The notes under the pieces were generated by a model. It did no database searches. It had not been told where the DNA came from and worked only from the letters and a program-made list of their open reading frames with translations. Below, in pieces: positions 8,143 to 14,590 of a DNA stretch of 29,931 nt (position 1 is its first letter; each line of letters opens with the position of its first letter). Made by a program: the position numbers and the translations under genes. Location of the stretch: contig CAZWEZ010000044.1 of assembly GCA_964632795.1 (NCBI GenBank), forward strand, positions 1 to 29,931, written 5' to 3'. The DNA is from CAZWEZ01 sp964632795. Its GTDB lineage: Bacteria > Pseudomonadota > Alphaproteobacteria > Rhodospirillales > 2-02-FULL-58-16.

Positions 8143-8306
8143 AGTGTCCTGGATCAGACATATGGTACCCATACGATCGCCTTTCCCGCATCCTCGGGGC
8201 GTCAGGCGCACTTGCCGATACGCCGGCATCGCCGGCGCGCGCCTTCCTGCCGAGGACGCGGGAAAGGCGATCGTATGGGTACCATATGTCTGATCCAGGA
8301 CACTAG
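8141..8306. mobile_element. MITE-like 166-bp inverted-repeat element
   Basis: A 49-base left arm (8141-8189) is perfectly inverted at 8258-8306. After one mismatch another seven bases pair (8191-8197 with 8250-8256). The centre holds further GC palindromes such as GCCGGC-ATC-GCCGGC. Both ends are CTAG. IS630/Tc1-mariner transposons commonly insert at CTAG with TA duplication, so a non-autonomous IS630-type element is likely. It encodes no transposase: short frames across it are products of the symmetry. Its right end is 15 bases from the gapR ATG, leaving only the GAGGAG ribosome site between them, so it separates gapR from any upstream promoter or provides a long 5' leader hairpin. Confidence 0.8.
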
Positions 8307-8321
8307 GATGAGGAGTCGACA

Positions 8322-8564
8322 ATGACGGATATCGGCGGCGTGGCGGCGGATCGCCTGCGCTCCTTCGTCGAGCGGATCGAACGTCTGGAGGAGGAGAAGG
8401 CGGCGCTGGCCGCCGACATCCGCGAAGTCTACGCCGAGGCCAAGGGGACCGGCTTCGACATCAAGACCCTGCGCCAGATCGTCCGTCTCAGGAAAATGGA
8501 CAGTTCCGACCGCCGCCAGCAGGAGGAACTGCTGAACCTCTACAGGCGGGCGCTGGATCTATAG
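8322..8564 (+). CDS. gapR: GapR-type nucleoid-associated protein (DUF2312)
   Basis: An 80-residue DUF2312 protein. In Caulobacter, GapR is a small coiled-coil nucleoid protein that clamps overtwisted AT-rich DNA and aids topoisomerases during replication. The sequence has the family pattern: RLRSFVERIERLEEEKAALA (coiled coil), then DIREVYAEAKGTGFD and KTLRQIVRLRKMD. The usual length is about 80-90 residues. The start has GAGGAG (8310-8315) at a good distance. Just upstream is a MITE-like element, which must influence or replace its native promoter. The 3' end overlaps the convergent cysC by six bases (8559-8564). Confidence 0.93.
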   Translation: MTDIGGVAADRLRSFVERIERLEEEKAALAADIREVYAEAKGTGFDIKTLRQIVRLRKMDSSDRRQQEELLNLYRRALDL

Positions 8565-9182
8565 GGCCTGGCGGGCCTCCCCGGGCAGGACGAAGACCCG
8601 GTTCACGTAATCCATCAGCACGGCCATGCTCTCTTCCACCGTCCGGGTGGCGGTGTCGATCACCAGGTTCGGGTTCTCGGGGATCTCGTAGGGCGCCGAG
8701 ATGCCGGTGAAGTCGGGGATCTCGCCGGCCCGGGCCTTCTTGTAGAGGCCCTTGGGGTCGCGCGACTCGCAGACCTCCAGGTCGGCGTCGAGGTAGACCA
8801 CGTGGAACGGATCGTCGGCCGCGTCGCGCGCCTGGCGGCGGTCCCGCCGGTAGGGCGAGATGAAGGCCGAGATCACGATGTAGCCGGCCTCGGCGAACAG
8901 CGCCGCCACCTCGCCGATGCGGCGGATGTTCTCGGCCCGGTCCTCGGGCGAGAACCCGAGGTCGGCGTTGAGGCCGCCGCGCACGTTGTCGCCGTCCAGC
9001 ACGTAGGCATGGAACCCCTTCTTGAACAACCGCTGTTCCAACTCGAAGGCCAGCGTCGTCTTGCCCGACCCCGACAGACCGGTGAACCACAGCACGCCGC
9101 CCAGGTGGCCGTTGGCGCGCCAGCGCGCCTCCTTCTCGACACGATGGGCGATGCTGGTGATGTTGGTCGACTTGACGGTCAT
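8559..9182 (-). CDS. cysC: Adenylylsulfate kinase
   Basis: A 207-residue cytosolic APS kinase, which phosphorylates adenosine 5'-phosphosulfate with ATP to make PAPS for sulfate reduction or sulfation. Signatures: P-loop GLSGSGKT (35-42), DGDNVR (63-68), the FISPYRRDR segment with the family serine at 109, and DPKGLYKKAR (142-151). Length matches stand-alone CysC. No cysD, cysN or cysH lies nearby, so it is a solitary gene here; such lone copies often serve PAPS-dependent sulfotransferases, but none is in the window. The ATG at 9182 follows a GAGTCCTCCGAT stretch with only a weak ribosome site. It overlaps gapR tail to tail. Confidence 0.95.
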   Translation of the reverse strand: MTVKSTNITSIAHRVEKEARWRANGHLGGVLWFTGLSGSGKTTLAFELEQRLFKKGFHAYVLDGDNVRGGLNADLGFSPEDRAENIRRIGEVAALFAEAGYIVISAFISPYRRDRRQARDAADDPFHVVYLDADLEVCESRDPKGLYKKARAGEIPDFTGISAPYEIPENPNLVIDTATRTVEESMAVLMDYVNRVFVLPGEARQAL

Positions 9183-9302
9183 CGGAGGACTCGCGTTGGT
9201 GGGCGGTTGTGGGCGGTGGTGTCTTTTACGTCCTTTCCCCCTTGCCTATCAAGGGACGATGCCCCTTAATTCGCGGTAGGTTTTCCCAGGGAGATCAAGA
9301 CC

Positions 9303-9968
9303 ATGACCGAAAGCAAACCCAGGATCGCGGTCGTTCTTTCGGGATGCGGCGTCTTCGACGGCGCCGAGATCCACGAGAGCGTGCTCACCCTGCTGGCGCT
9401 GGACCGCCAGGGCGCGGCGTACGAGTGCTTCGCTCCCGATATCGACCAGGCCCACGTGATCGACCACCTCAGCGGCGAGGAGACGGCCGAGAAACGCAAC
9501 GTGCTGGTCGAATCGGCGCGCATCGCCCGGGGCGAGATCAAGGACATCAAGGAGCTGAACGCCGAGGACTTCGACGGGGTGATCTTCCCCGGCGGCTACG
9601 GCGCGGCCAAGAACCTGTGCAACTTCGCCTTCGAGGGCGCCGAGTGTTCGGTCGAGGTCGGGGTGGCGCGGGTGGTCGGCGAGATGAGCGCGGCCGGCAA
9701 GCCGATCGGCGCCCTGTGCATCGCCCCGACGATGATCGCCCGGCTGATGGACGGCGCCGAACTGACCATCGGCCAGGACCCCGACACGGCGCAAGCCATC
9801 GAGGCGATGGGCTGCAAGCACACCCCGACCGGCCACGGCGAGGTGGTGGTGGACCGCGACCGCAAGGTGGTCACCACGCCGTGCTACATGCTGGACTCGA
9901 CCATCGGCCAGATCGCCGAGGGCGCCGACAACGCGGTCAAGGCGGTGCTGGAAATGGTCCGCGGCTAG
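9303..9968 (+). CDS. elbB: ElbB-type DJ-1/PfpI glyoxalase
   Basis: A 221-residue DJ-1/PfpI superfamily protein matching ElbB (formerly linked to early isoprenoid biosynthesis; E. coli ElbB has weak glyoxalase activity). The fold signatures are VVLSGCGVFDGAEIHE near the N-terminus, GVIFPGGYGAAKNL (92-105) and the nucleophile elbow GALCIAP with Cys139. The cysteine, with Glu and His partners typical of the family, would act on reactive carbonyls. The start has CAGGGAG about ten bases upstream. It stands alone between cysC (divergent) and the AhpD-like gene. Confidence 0.92.
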   Translation: MTESKPRIAVVLSGCGVFDGAEIHESVLTLLALDRQGAAYECFAPDIDQAHVIDHLSGEETAEKRNVLVESARIARGEIKDIKELNAEDFDGVIFPGGYGAAKNLCNFAFEGAECSVEVGVARVVGEMSAAGKPIGALCIAPTMIARLMDGAELTIGQDPDTAQAIEAMGCKHTPTGHGEVVVDRDRKVVTTPCYMLDSTIGQIAEGADNAVKAVLEMVRG

Positions 9969-10210
9969 GAGCCTGTCCGAGAAACAGTTTCGCGGGCAGT
10001 TGAACAGCCCTCAGCGACCATTTGCCAAGGACGGCTCTCCCATTCGAGACGGCGAATGGAAAGCCGGGGACAAAGTCGCCGACTACGTCCTCTCGGCTTC
10101 GATCCAGGCGGTGAAGCCGCTCGTGTGAGATGTAACGTTTTTGCCGGCCCAATCGTCTTATTCCCAACAGCGGCGATCGGCGCCGGTGGAAACAAGGACG
10201 GGAGATCGAG
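9969..10210 (+). other. Intergenic region elbB to AhpD-like gene
   Basis: 242 bases without a recognised gene. It contains a hairpin, CATTCG-N6-CGAATG, around 10042-10059. Open frames cross it on both strands but resemble no family. No convincing promoter hexamers were found. Confidence 0.4.
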
Positions 10211-10729
10211 ATGACCCTGAGATTGAAGGAACGTGAACTGGCCGCGGTCGGCGCCTCCGTCGCCGCCGGCTGCAAGCCCTGCACCGACTATCACGTCAAG
10301 GCGGCGCGCAAGGCCAAGCTCACCGACGGGGAAATCCGCCAGGCCATCGACGACGCCATGGGCGTCCGCCAAAACGCCCTGGAGGTGATGAAGGCGTACG
10401 GCCTCCACCACCTCGGAGAAAGCGAAGAGGTCGGCGGGGGCGGTTGCTGCGAGCCGACCACGCGGATCAAGGAACTGGTATCGATCGCCGCTGCCTTCGC
10501 GGTCAACTGCACCACCAATCTGGAGAAGCACCTGGCCGCCGCCAAGGCCCTCGGCGTCGGCGGCAAGGAAATCCACGACGTGATCGAACTGGCCGGGCTC
10601 ATCAAGGGCAAGGCGGCCTCGCACGTCGAAAAGATGGCTGCCCCTGAAGAGGCCGCCGATGCCCCCGCAGGTGGGGCGCCGGCGCCGAAAGCCGCGGCCG
10701 CCGGCGGCTGTGGCTGCACCGCCGGCTGA
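10211..10729 (+). CDS. Duplicated AhpD-like / carboxymuconolactone decarboxylase family protein
   Basis: A 172-residue protein with two CMD/AhpD-like halves. The first (about 1-70) keeps the peroxidase-type redox motif CKPCTDYH (Cys21, Cys24, His28). The second (about 84-142) has CTTNLEKH, where the second cysteine is Asn103, so it should lack disulfide chemistry but keeps His107. Additional cysteines occur as a CC pair (79-80) in a Gly-rich linker and as GGCGC near the C-terminus after an Ala/Pro-rich tail, hinting at metal or redox binding. AhpD-type proteins reduce partner peroxidases; no ahpC is nearby. The ATG has GGGAG upstream. The function is inferred from the fold and motif. Confidence 0.82.
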   Translation: MTLRLKERELAAVGASVAAGCKPCTDYHVKAARKAKLTDGEIRQAIDDAMGVRQNALEVMKAYGLHHLGESEEVGGGGCCEPTTRIKELVSIAAAFAVNCTTNLEKHLAAAKALGVGGKEIHDVIELAGLIKGKAASHVEKMAAPEEAADAPAGGAPAPKAAAAGGCGCTAG

Positions 10730-10914
10730 CCAGCCAAAGGCAAATGCCCGATCGGGGAAATCGTCGGAAAGTAAAACCCGGCGGCGCGAAAGACCCCGGT
10801 CTTCTCGTGCTGGGAGCGCCGGCGGCGGTCTTTCACAAGCGCCCCCTTGGATGACTGCGTCTACAGGGAAAGCTTGCTCCCGACCTGGCGATGGCACGCT
10901 GTTCGGTCCATGGC
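10730..10914. other. Convergent intergenic region with weak hairpins
   Basis: 185 bases between the AhpD-like gene and truA. An AAGAC-N4-GTCTT hairpin lies near 10790-10803. No T-tract terminator, RNA gene or ORF is recognised. Confidence 0.35.
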
Positions 10915-11652
10915 CTAATACTCCACCTCGACCAGGTACAGCCCCTCGGGCGGGGCGGTGGGGCCGCCGGCGGCGCGCTGGCGCGCGGCCAGGGCGGCGG
11001 CGACGTCGGTGGCGGTCCACTTGCCCTCGCCGACCAGCTTCAGGGTGCCGGCGATGTTGCGGACCTGGTGGTGAAGGAACGAGCGGGCGTGGACCTCGAT
11101 GTCGATGTCCTCGCCGTGGCGGCGCACCTCCAGCGCGTCGAGGGTCTTGACCGGCGAGCGGGCCTGGCAGATCGAGGCCCGAAAGGTGGTGAAGTCGTGG
11201 CGGCCGACCAGCACCTTGGCCGCTCCGTCCATGGCCGCCGCGTCCAGCGGCGCCGGGACCCACCACTTGCGCCCCCTGTCGACGGCCAGCGGAGCGCGGC
11301 GGTTGGCGATCCGGTACAAATAACGGCGGCGGCGGGCCGAGGCGCGGGCGTCGAAGCCGGGCTCGGCGACCTCGGCGGCGAGCACCGCCACCGGCGCCGG
11401 CTTGAGGTGGAAATTGATGGCGTCGCGCACGGTGTCGGTGTCGAAGTCGCGCTCCAGGTCGAAGTGGGCGACCTGGCCCAGGGCGTGGACCCCGGCGTCG
11501 GTCCTGCCGGCTCCGTAGACGGTGACGGCGTGGCCGCAGAAGCCGGCGATCGCCTCCTCGATCGCCTGCTGGACGCCGCGGCCGTTGTCCTGGCGCTGCC
11601 AGCCGACGAAGTCCCGGCCGTCGTACTCGATGGTCACCTTGTAGCGGGGCAT
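10915..11652 (-). CDS. truA: tRNA pseudouridine synthase A
   Basis: A 245-residue TruA, which isomerises uridines 38-40 in the tRNA anticodon stem. The catalytic motif GAGRTDAGVHA carries the nucleophilic Asp52; other family segments are YDGRDFVGWQRQ near the N-terminus, RRYLYRI and FLHHQVRNIAGTL in the C-terminal half. Length is typical. In many alphaproteobacteria truA follows def and fmt on the same strand. Here all three are on the minus strand, but a 352-codon plus-strand gene separates truA from fmt, so truA needs its own promoter, which I could not pin down. Confidence 0.96.
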   Translation of the reverse strand: MPRYKVTIEYDGRDFVGWQRQDNGRGVQQAIEEAIAGFCGHAVTVYGAGRTDAGVHALGQVAHFDLERDFDTDTVRDAINFHLKPAPVAVLAAEVAEPGFDARASARRRRYLYRIANRRAPLAVDRGRKWWVPAPLDAAAMDGAAKVLVGRHDFTTFRASICQARSPVKTLDALEVRRHGEDIDIEVHARSFLHHQVRNIAGTLKLVGEGKWTATDVAAALAARQRAAGGPTAPPEGLYLVEVEY

Positions 11653-11700
11653 GGCTGGTGTTGTAGCCGGCTCGGGGACGGGGCGCGAACGTTTTCGATT

Positions 11701-11723
11701 CCCCTCGCCTGGTCTTCGAGGGG
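11701..11723. repeat. Hairpin between divergent truA and unknown gene
   Basis: CCCCTCG (11701-11707) and CGAGGGG (11717-11723) form a seven-base stem with a nine-base loop in the 117-base divergent region. It could be a regulatory palindrome or simply structure. Confidence 0.35.
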
Positions 11724-11769
11724 TTTGTCAGGGGGCCATCCGATCAGTTAAGGTGCCCGACGGTGTCAC

Positions 11770-12828
11770 ATGAAGCGGACGTACGCCATGAGCCGACCGG
11801 CAGCGGGGGAAATTCGCGACATCGACAGGGACTCCCTGCACATCCTGCCGCTGTCGATCCTGCCCTTCGAGACCCCGGCCCTCCACCGCGCCCGGCTGAT
11901 CAAGAACGTGCGCCTGGACAGCGTCGTCGAGTTCTTCCGCGACATCAACACCGGCAGCGGCCAGATGGACATCGACGGCCTGATCACCGAGTTCGGATGG
12001 CCGCACGACCCCCCCCACCCCGACCTGGTCCTGCTGCGCAAGCTGGCGACGATTCCCAGCTACGACGTCTACAGCCTGCGGATCCTGCTCCGCGACCACG
12101 GCATCACGGTCAACCAGGTCGACGCGCTCAAGCTGTCCGACGGCAAGATCAAGGAACTGAGCGACTACATGACCGCCTTCACCCGCCCGCTGATCATGCA
12201 GATCTACGGCGGCGACGACCTATCGATCCGGAACTTCGACGACATCATCGCCCTGTTCCGCGACCCGGACATCAAGAAGGCCCGCGAGAAGCTGGAGATC
12301 ATGGCCGGCAAGCTGGAGATCAAGCCCTCCGAGGTCCCCAAGTTCCTGGAGGACTACGGCGACATCTTCCTGTCGCTGTCGTACTACCGCCAGTGCCTGG
12401 ACCACATCGAGCCGATCATCGAAACCTTCCTCGACGCCATGGAGGAGATCCGCAAGAACTGGCAGCTCCGCCAAGACGCCAACCTGATAAAGACCTGCGC
12501 CATGATAAAGTACACCATCAACGGGCTGATGACCTCCATCACCGGGCGCTTCGAGAACTTCGACCGCACGACCATGGACATGTGGAACAACATCTCCGCC
12601 GAACGGTTCCGCAAGGTCGAGAAACTGATCCAGAGCTACCACACCACCATCGGCGGGATGCTGTGCGCGCTCAGCCTCAAGATGAACGCCTGGTCGACCC
12701 TGTTCCCCGACCGGTACGCCGGCGGCCCGTTCAAGCGCAGCGAGTTCATCATGAGCGAGATGAAGCAGGGCATCGACAAGATCCGGAAGATCGAGAACTC
12801 GGCGCCCATGCTCTCGGAGCTGGGGTAG
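11770..12828 (+). CDS. Conserved-looking protein of unknown function
   Basis: A 352-residue, mainly helical soluble protein that I do not recognise. The N-terminus has ILPLSILPFETPALHRARL; the middle is rich in charged amphipathic helices (DPDIKKAREKLEIMAGKLEI, DAMEEIRKNW). There is no signal peptide, membrane helix, or nucleotide-binding or metal motif that I can identify. Codon use is strongly G/C at third positions like its neighbours, so it is a real gene. Two starts are possible: ATG 11770 (used here) with AAGGTG about 14 bases upstream, or ATG 11788 (MSRPAAGE) with no clear site. It sits on the opposite strand between truA and fmt, breaking a commonly linked group. Confidence 0.8.
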   Translation: MKRTYAMSRPAAGEIRDIDRDSLHILPLSILPFETPALHRARLIKNVRLDSVVEFFRDINTGSGQMDIDGLITEFGWPHDPPHPDLVLLRKLATIPSYDVYSLRILLRDHGITVNQVDALKLSDGKIKELSDYMTAFTRPLIMQIYGGDDLSIRNFDDIIALFRDPDIKKAREKLEIMAGKLEIKPSEVPKFLEDYGDIFLSLSYYRQCLDHIEPIIETFLDAMEEIRKNWQLRQDANLIKTCAMIKYTINGLMTSITGRFENFDRTTMDMWNNISAERFRKVEKLIQSYHTTIGGMLCALSLKMNAWSTLFPDRYAGGPFKRSEFIMSEMKQGIDKIRKIENSAPMLSELG

Positions 12829-12838
12829 CCTTTCCCCC

Positions 12839-12855
12839 TCAGTGCCCCTTGGTAT
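12839..12855 (-). repeat. Dispersed repeat, copy 2 (17 bp)
   Basis: On the minus strand ATACCAAGGGGCACTGA matches the first 17 bases of the copy at 29794 exactly. It begins inside the fmt stop codon and lies between the convergent ends of fmt and the unknown gene. Confidence 0.65.
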
Positions 12856-13784
12856 CAGCCCAGCCGCGTCCCCGCCGCCAGCGGGTAGCCGCGCAGGAAG
12901 TCCCCGGCCTCGGCCGCCGCCCGGCCCGGCCGCTGGAGACGCTCCAAGCGCAGGGCGCCCGATGCGCAGGCGACCAGCAGGCGGTCGTCGAGCACGGTCC
13001 CGGGTTGGCCCCCTCCGGCCTCCGCCTCGAGGCCGGCGGCCAGCACCTTGAGGCGTTCCCCGCCGTGTTCGAACCAGGTCCCGGGCCAGGGATTGAGGGC
13101 CCGCACCCGGCGCTCCAGCTCGTCGGCCGGGCGCCGCCAGTCGAGGCGGCCGTCGGCGCGCTCCAGCTTGCCGGCGTAGGTGGCGCCGTGCGGCGGCTGG
13201 GGGTGGGAGGTGACGGTCCCCGCCGCCAGCCCGTCGAGGGCCTCGACGATCAGCCGGGCGCCGAGCCCGGCCAGCTCGTCGTGCAGCGCCCCGGCGGTCG
13301 TCGCCGGACCGATGGGGAGCGCCTCGGCGAGCAGGACGGGGCCGGTGTCCAGGCCCTCGTCCATGGCCATGATGGTGATCCCGGTCTCGGCGTCGCCGGC
13401 CAGGATGGCGTGCTGGATGGGGGCCGCGCCGCGCCAGCGCGGCAGCAGCGAGGCATGGACGTTGAGGCAGCCGAGGCGCGGCGCCTCGAGGACGGGCCGG
13501 GGCAGGATCAGGCCGTAGGCGGCGACCACCCCGGCGTCGGCGCCGAGGTCGGCGAAGGCTCGTTGCTCGTCCTCCCCCTTCAGGGTATGGGGCGTGCGCA
13601 CCGCCAGGCCGCGCCGCCGGGCCAGCGCCTCGACCGGGCAGGGATGCTCCCGGTGCCCCCTGCCGGCCGGCCGGGGCGGCTGCGAATACACGCCGGCGAC
13701 CTCGTGGCCGGCGTCCAAGAGGGCGTTCAGCACGGGCACCGCGAAATCGGGGCTGCCCATGAAAACCAGGCGCAGACGACTCAT
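12855..13784 (-). CDS. fmt: Methionyl-tRNA formyltransferase
   Basis: A 309-residue Fmt, which transfers formyl from 10-formyl-tetrahydrofolate to initiator Met-tRNA. The N-terminal catalytic domain shows FMGSPDFAVPVL (8-19), the folate-site loop QPPRPAGRG (35-43) and LNVHASLLPRWRGAAPIQ with Asn108 and His110, plus Asp146 in DTGP; the C-terminal tRNA-binding domain begins near 205. The start at 13784 (MSRLRL) is 20 bases after the def stop and fits family length; the upstream extension is antisense or out of frame in def. Co-transcribed with def. The stop overlaps a short dispersed repeat. Confidence 0.96.
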   Translation of the reverse strand: MSRLRLVFMGSPDFAVPVLNALLDAGHEVAGVYSQPPRPAGRGHREHPCPVEALARRRGLAVRTPHTLKGEDEQRAFADLGADAGVVAAYGLILPRPVLEAPRLGCLNVHASLLPRWRGAAPIQHAILAGDAETGITIMAMDEGLDTGPVLLAEALPIGPATTAGALHDELAGLGARLIVEALDGLAAGTVTSHPQPPHGATYAGKLERADGRLDWRRPADELERRVRALNPWPGTWFEHGGERLKVLAAGLEAEAGGGQPGTVLDDRLLVACASGALRLERLQRPGRAAAEAGDFLRGYPLAAGTRLG

Positions 13785-13804
13785 CGGCTCGACGTTCCCC
13801 AAAA

Positions 13805-14332
13805 CTAATTGACCGCCTCGGCCTCCTTCTGGCGCTTGAGCTTGGTCAGCTTGCGCAGGATGATGCCGCGCTTGAGCGCCGACAGGTGATCGACGAACAG
13901 CACCCCGTCCAGGTGGTCCATCTCGTGCTGGATGCAGGTCCCCAGCATACCCTCGACCTCGATCTCGCGGCTCTCGCCGTCGTGGTCCAGGTAGCGCACC
14001 CGGACCCGGGCCGGGCGGACGACCTCGGCGTAGTGTTCGGGCAGCGACAGACAGCCCTCCTCGTTGCAGGCCTCCTCGTCCGAGGCCCAGACGATCTCCG
14101 GGTTGGCCAGGCACAACGGCGCCGGCTCCTCGTCGTCGCGGGCGACGTCGACCACGACGACCCGCTTGCGCACCCCCACCTGAGGCGCCGACAGGCCGAT
14201 GCCGTTGGCCTGGTGCATGCTCTCCAGCATGTCGTCCATCAGCTTGCGGACCTCGGCGTCGACCCGCTCGACCGGCTCGCAGGTGGCCTTCAGCCTGGGG
14301 TCGGGGGCGATGATGATGGGCAGCACGGCCAT
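13805..14332 (-). CDS. def: Peptide deformylase
   Basis: A 175-residue iron/zinc hydrolase that removes the formyl group from nascent proteins. All three family motifs are present: GIGLSAPQ (44-51, with Ser in place of the usual first Ala), EGCLS with metal ligand Cys94, and HEMDH with metal ligands His136 and His140 and catalytic Glu137. The start at 14332 (MAVLPII) matches normal Def length; the longer frame upstream lacks family similarity. First gene of the def-fmt pair, divergent from the small ORF/pyk pair. Confidence 0.96.
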   Translation of the reverse strand: MAVLPIIIAPDPRLKATCEPVERVDAEVRKLMDDMLESMHQANGIGLSAPQVGVRKRVVVVDVARDDEEPAPLCLANPEIVWASDEEACNEEGCLSLPEHYAEVVRPARVRVRYLDHDGESREIEVEGMLGTCIQHEMDHLDGVLFVDHLSALKRGIILRKLTKLKRQKEAEAVN

Positions 14333-14406
14333 GGTTCGTCCGGATTTCTGTCGAGGGGGAACACCGTCCACATATTGCCTGCCCCGGGCGCCGTCAAGGT
14401 AAGGAT

Positions 14407-14434
14407 TTGTCCTGGCCGCCGCCTGGCATAGACT
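14407..14434 (+). promoter_or_regulatory. Candidate sigma-70 promoter for the small ORF and pyk
   Basis: TTGTCC (14407-14412) and TAGACT (14429-14434) are separated by 16 bases. A start near 14441 would leave a short leader to the ATG at 14465, which has AGGA at a normal distance. Fits the gene order but is unproven. Confidence 0.35.
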
Positions 14435-14464
14435 CCGCCGTAGCAAAAGTACAGGATCGGCCCG

Positions 14465-14590
14465 ATGTCCGTCGCTCAGAGCATCCTCGGTTTCCTGGTC
14501 CTCACCGCCCTGGCCTGGGCGTTGAGCGAGGACCGGCGGCTACACACCCGCCTGACGGACCGCTTGGGACCGGGAGGGACCGCGCCATGA
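14465..14590 (+). CDS. 41-residue membrane microprotein resembling a CNT nucleoside transporter N-terminus
   Basis: A 41-codon ORF with one hydrophobic segment (ILGFLVLTALAWAL) followed by SEDRR. This resembles the first helix of NupC-type concentrative nucleoside transporters, whose alphaproteobacterial members start with a QS-LLG...ALAWALSENRR pattern (from memory). Nearly every third base is G or C, like true genes here. AGGA precedes the ATG. Its TGA overlaps the pyk start (ATGA), implying translational coupling. It may be a truncated relic of a transporter gene whose remainder was lost when pyk was joined, or a retained small membrane protein. The rest of a CNT protein is not found in any frame downstream. 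Confidence 0.6.
   Translation: MSVAQSILGFLVLTALAWALSEDRRLHTRLTDRLGPGGTAP

Noticed and set aside
7996..8325. Short ORFs on both strands across the MITE
   Set aside because: The two strands give almost the same peptides because of the inverted repeat; no transposase similarity.
8559..9182. Bifunctional CysN/C or a nodulation-type sulfation cluster
   Set aside because: The protein contains only the APS kinase domain and no sulfurylase or sulfotransferase gene is nearby.
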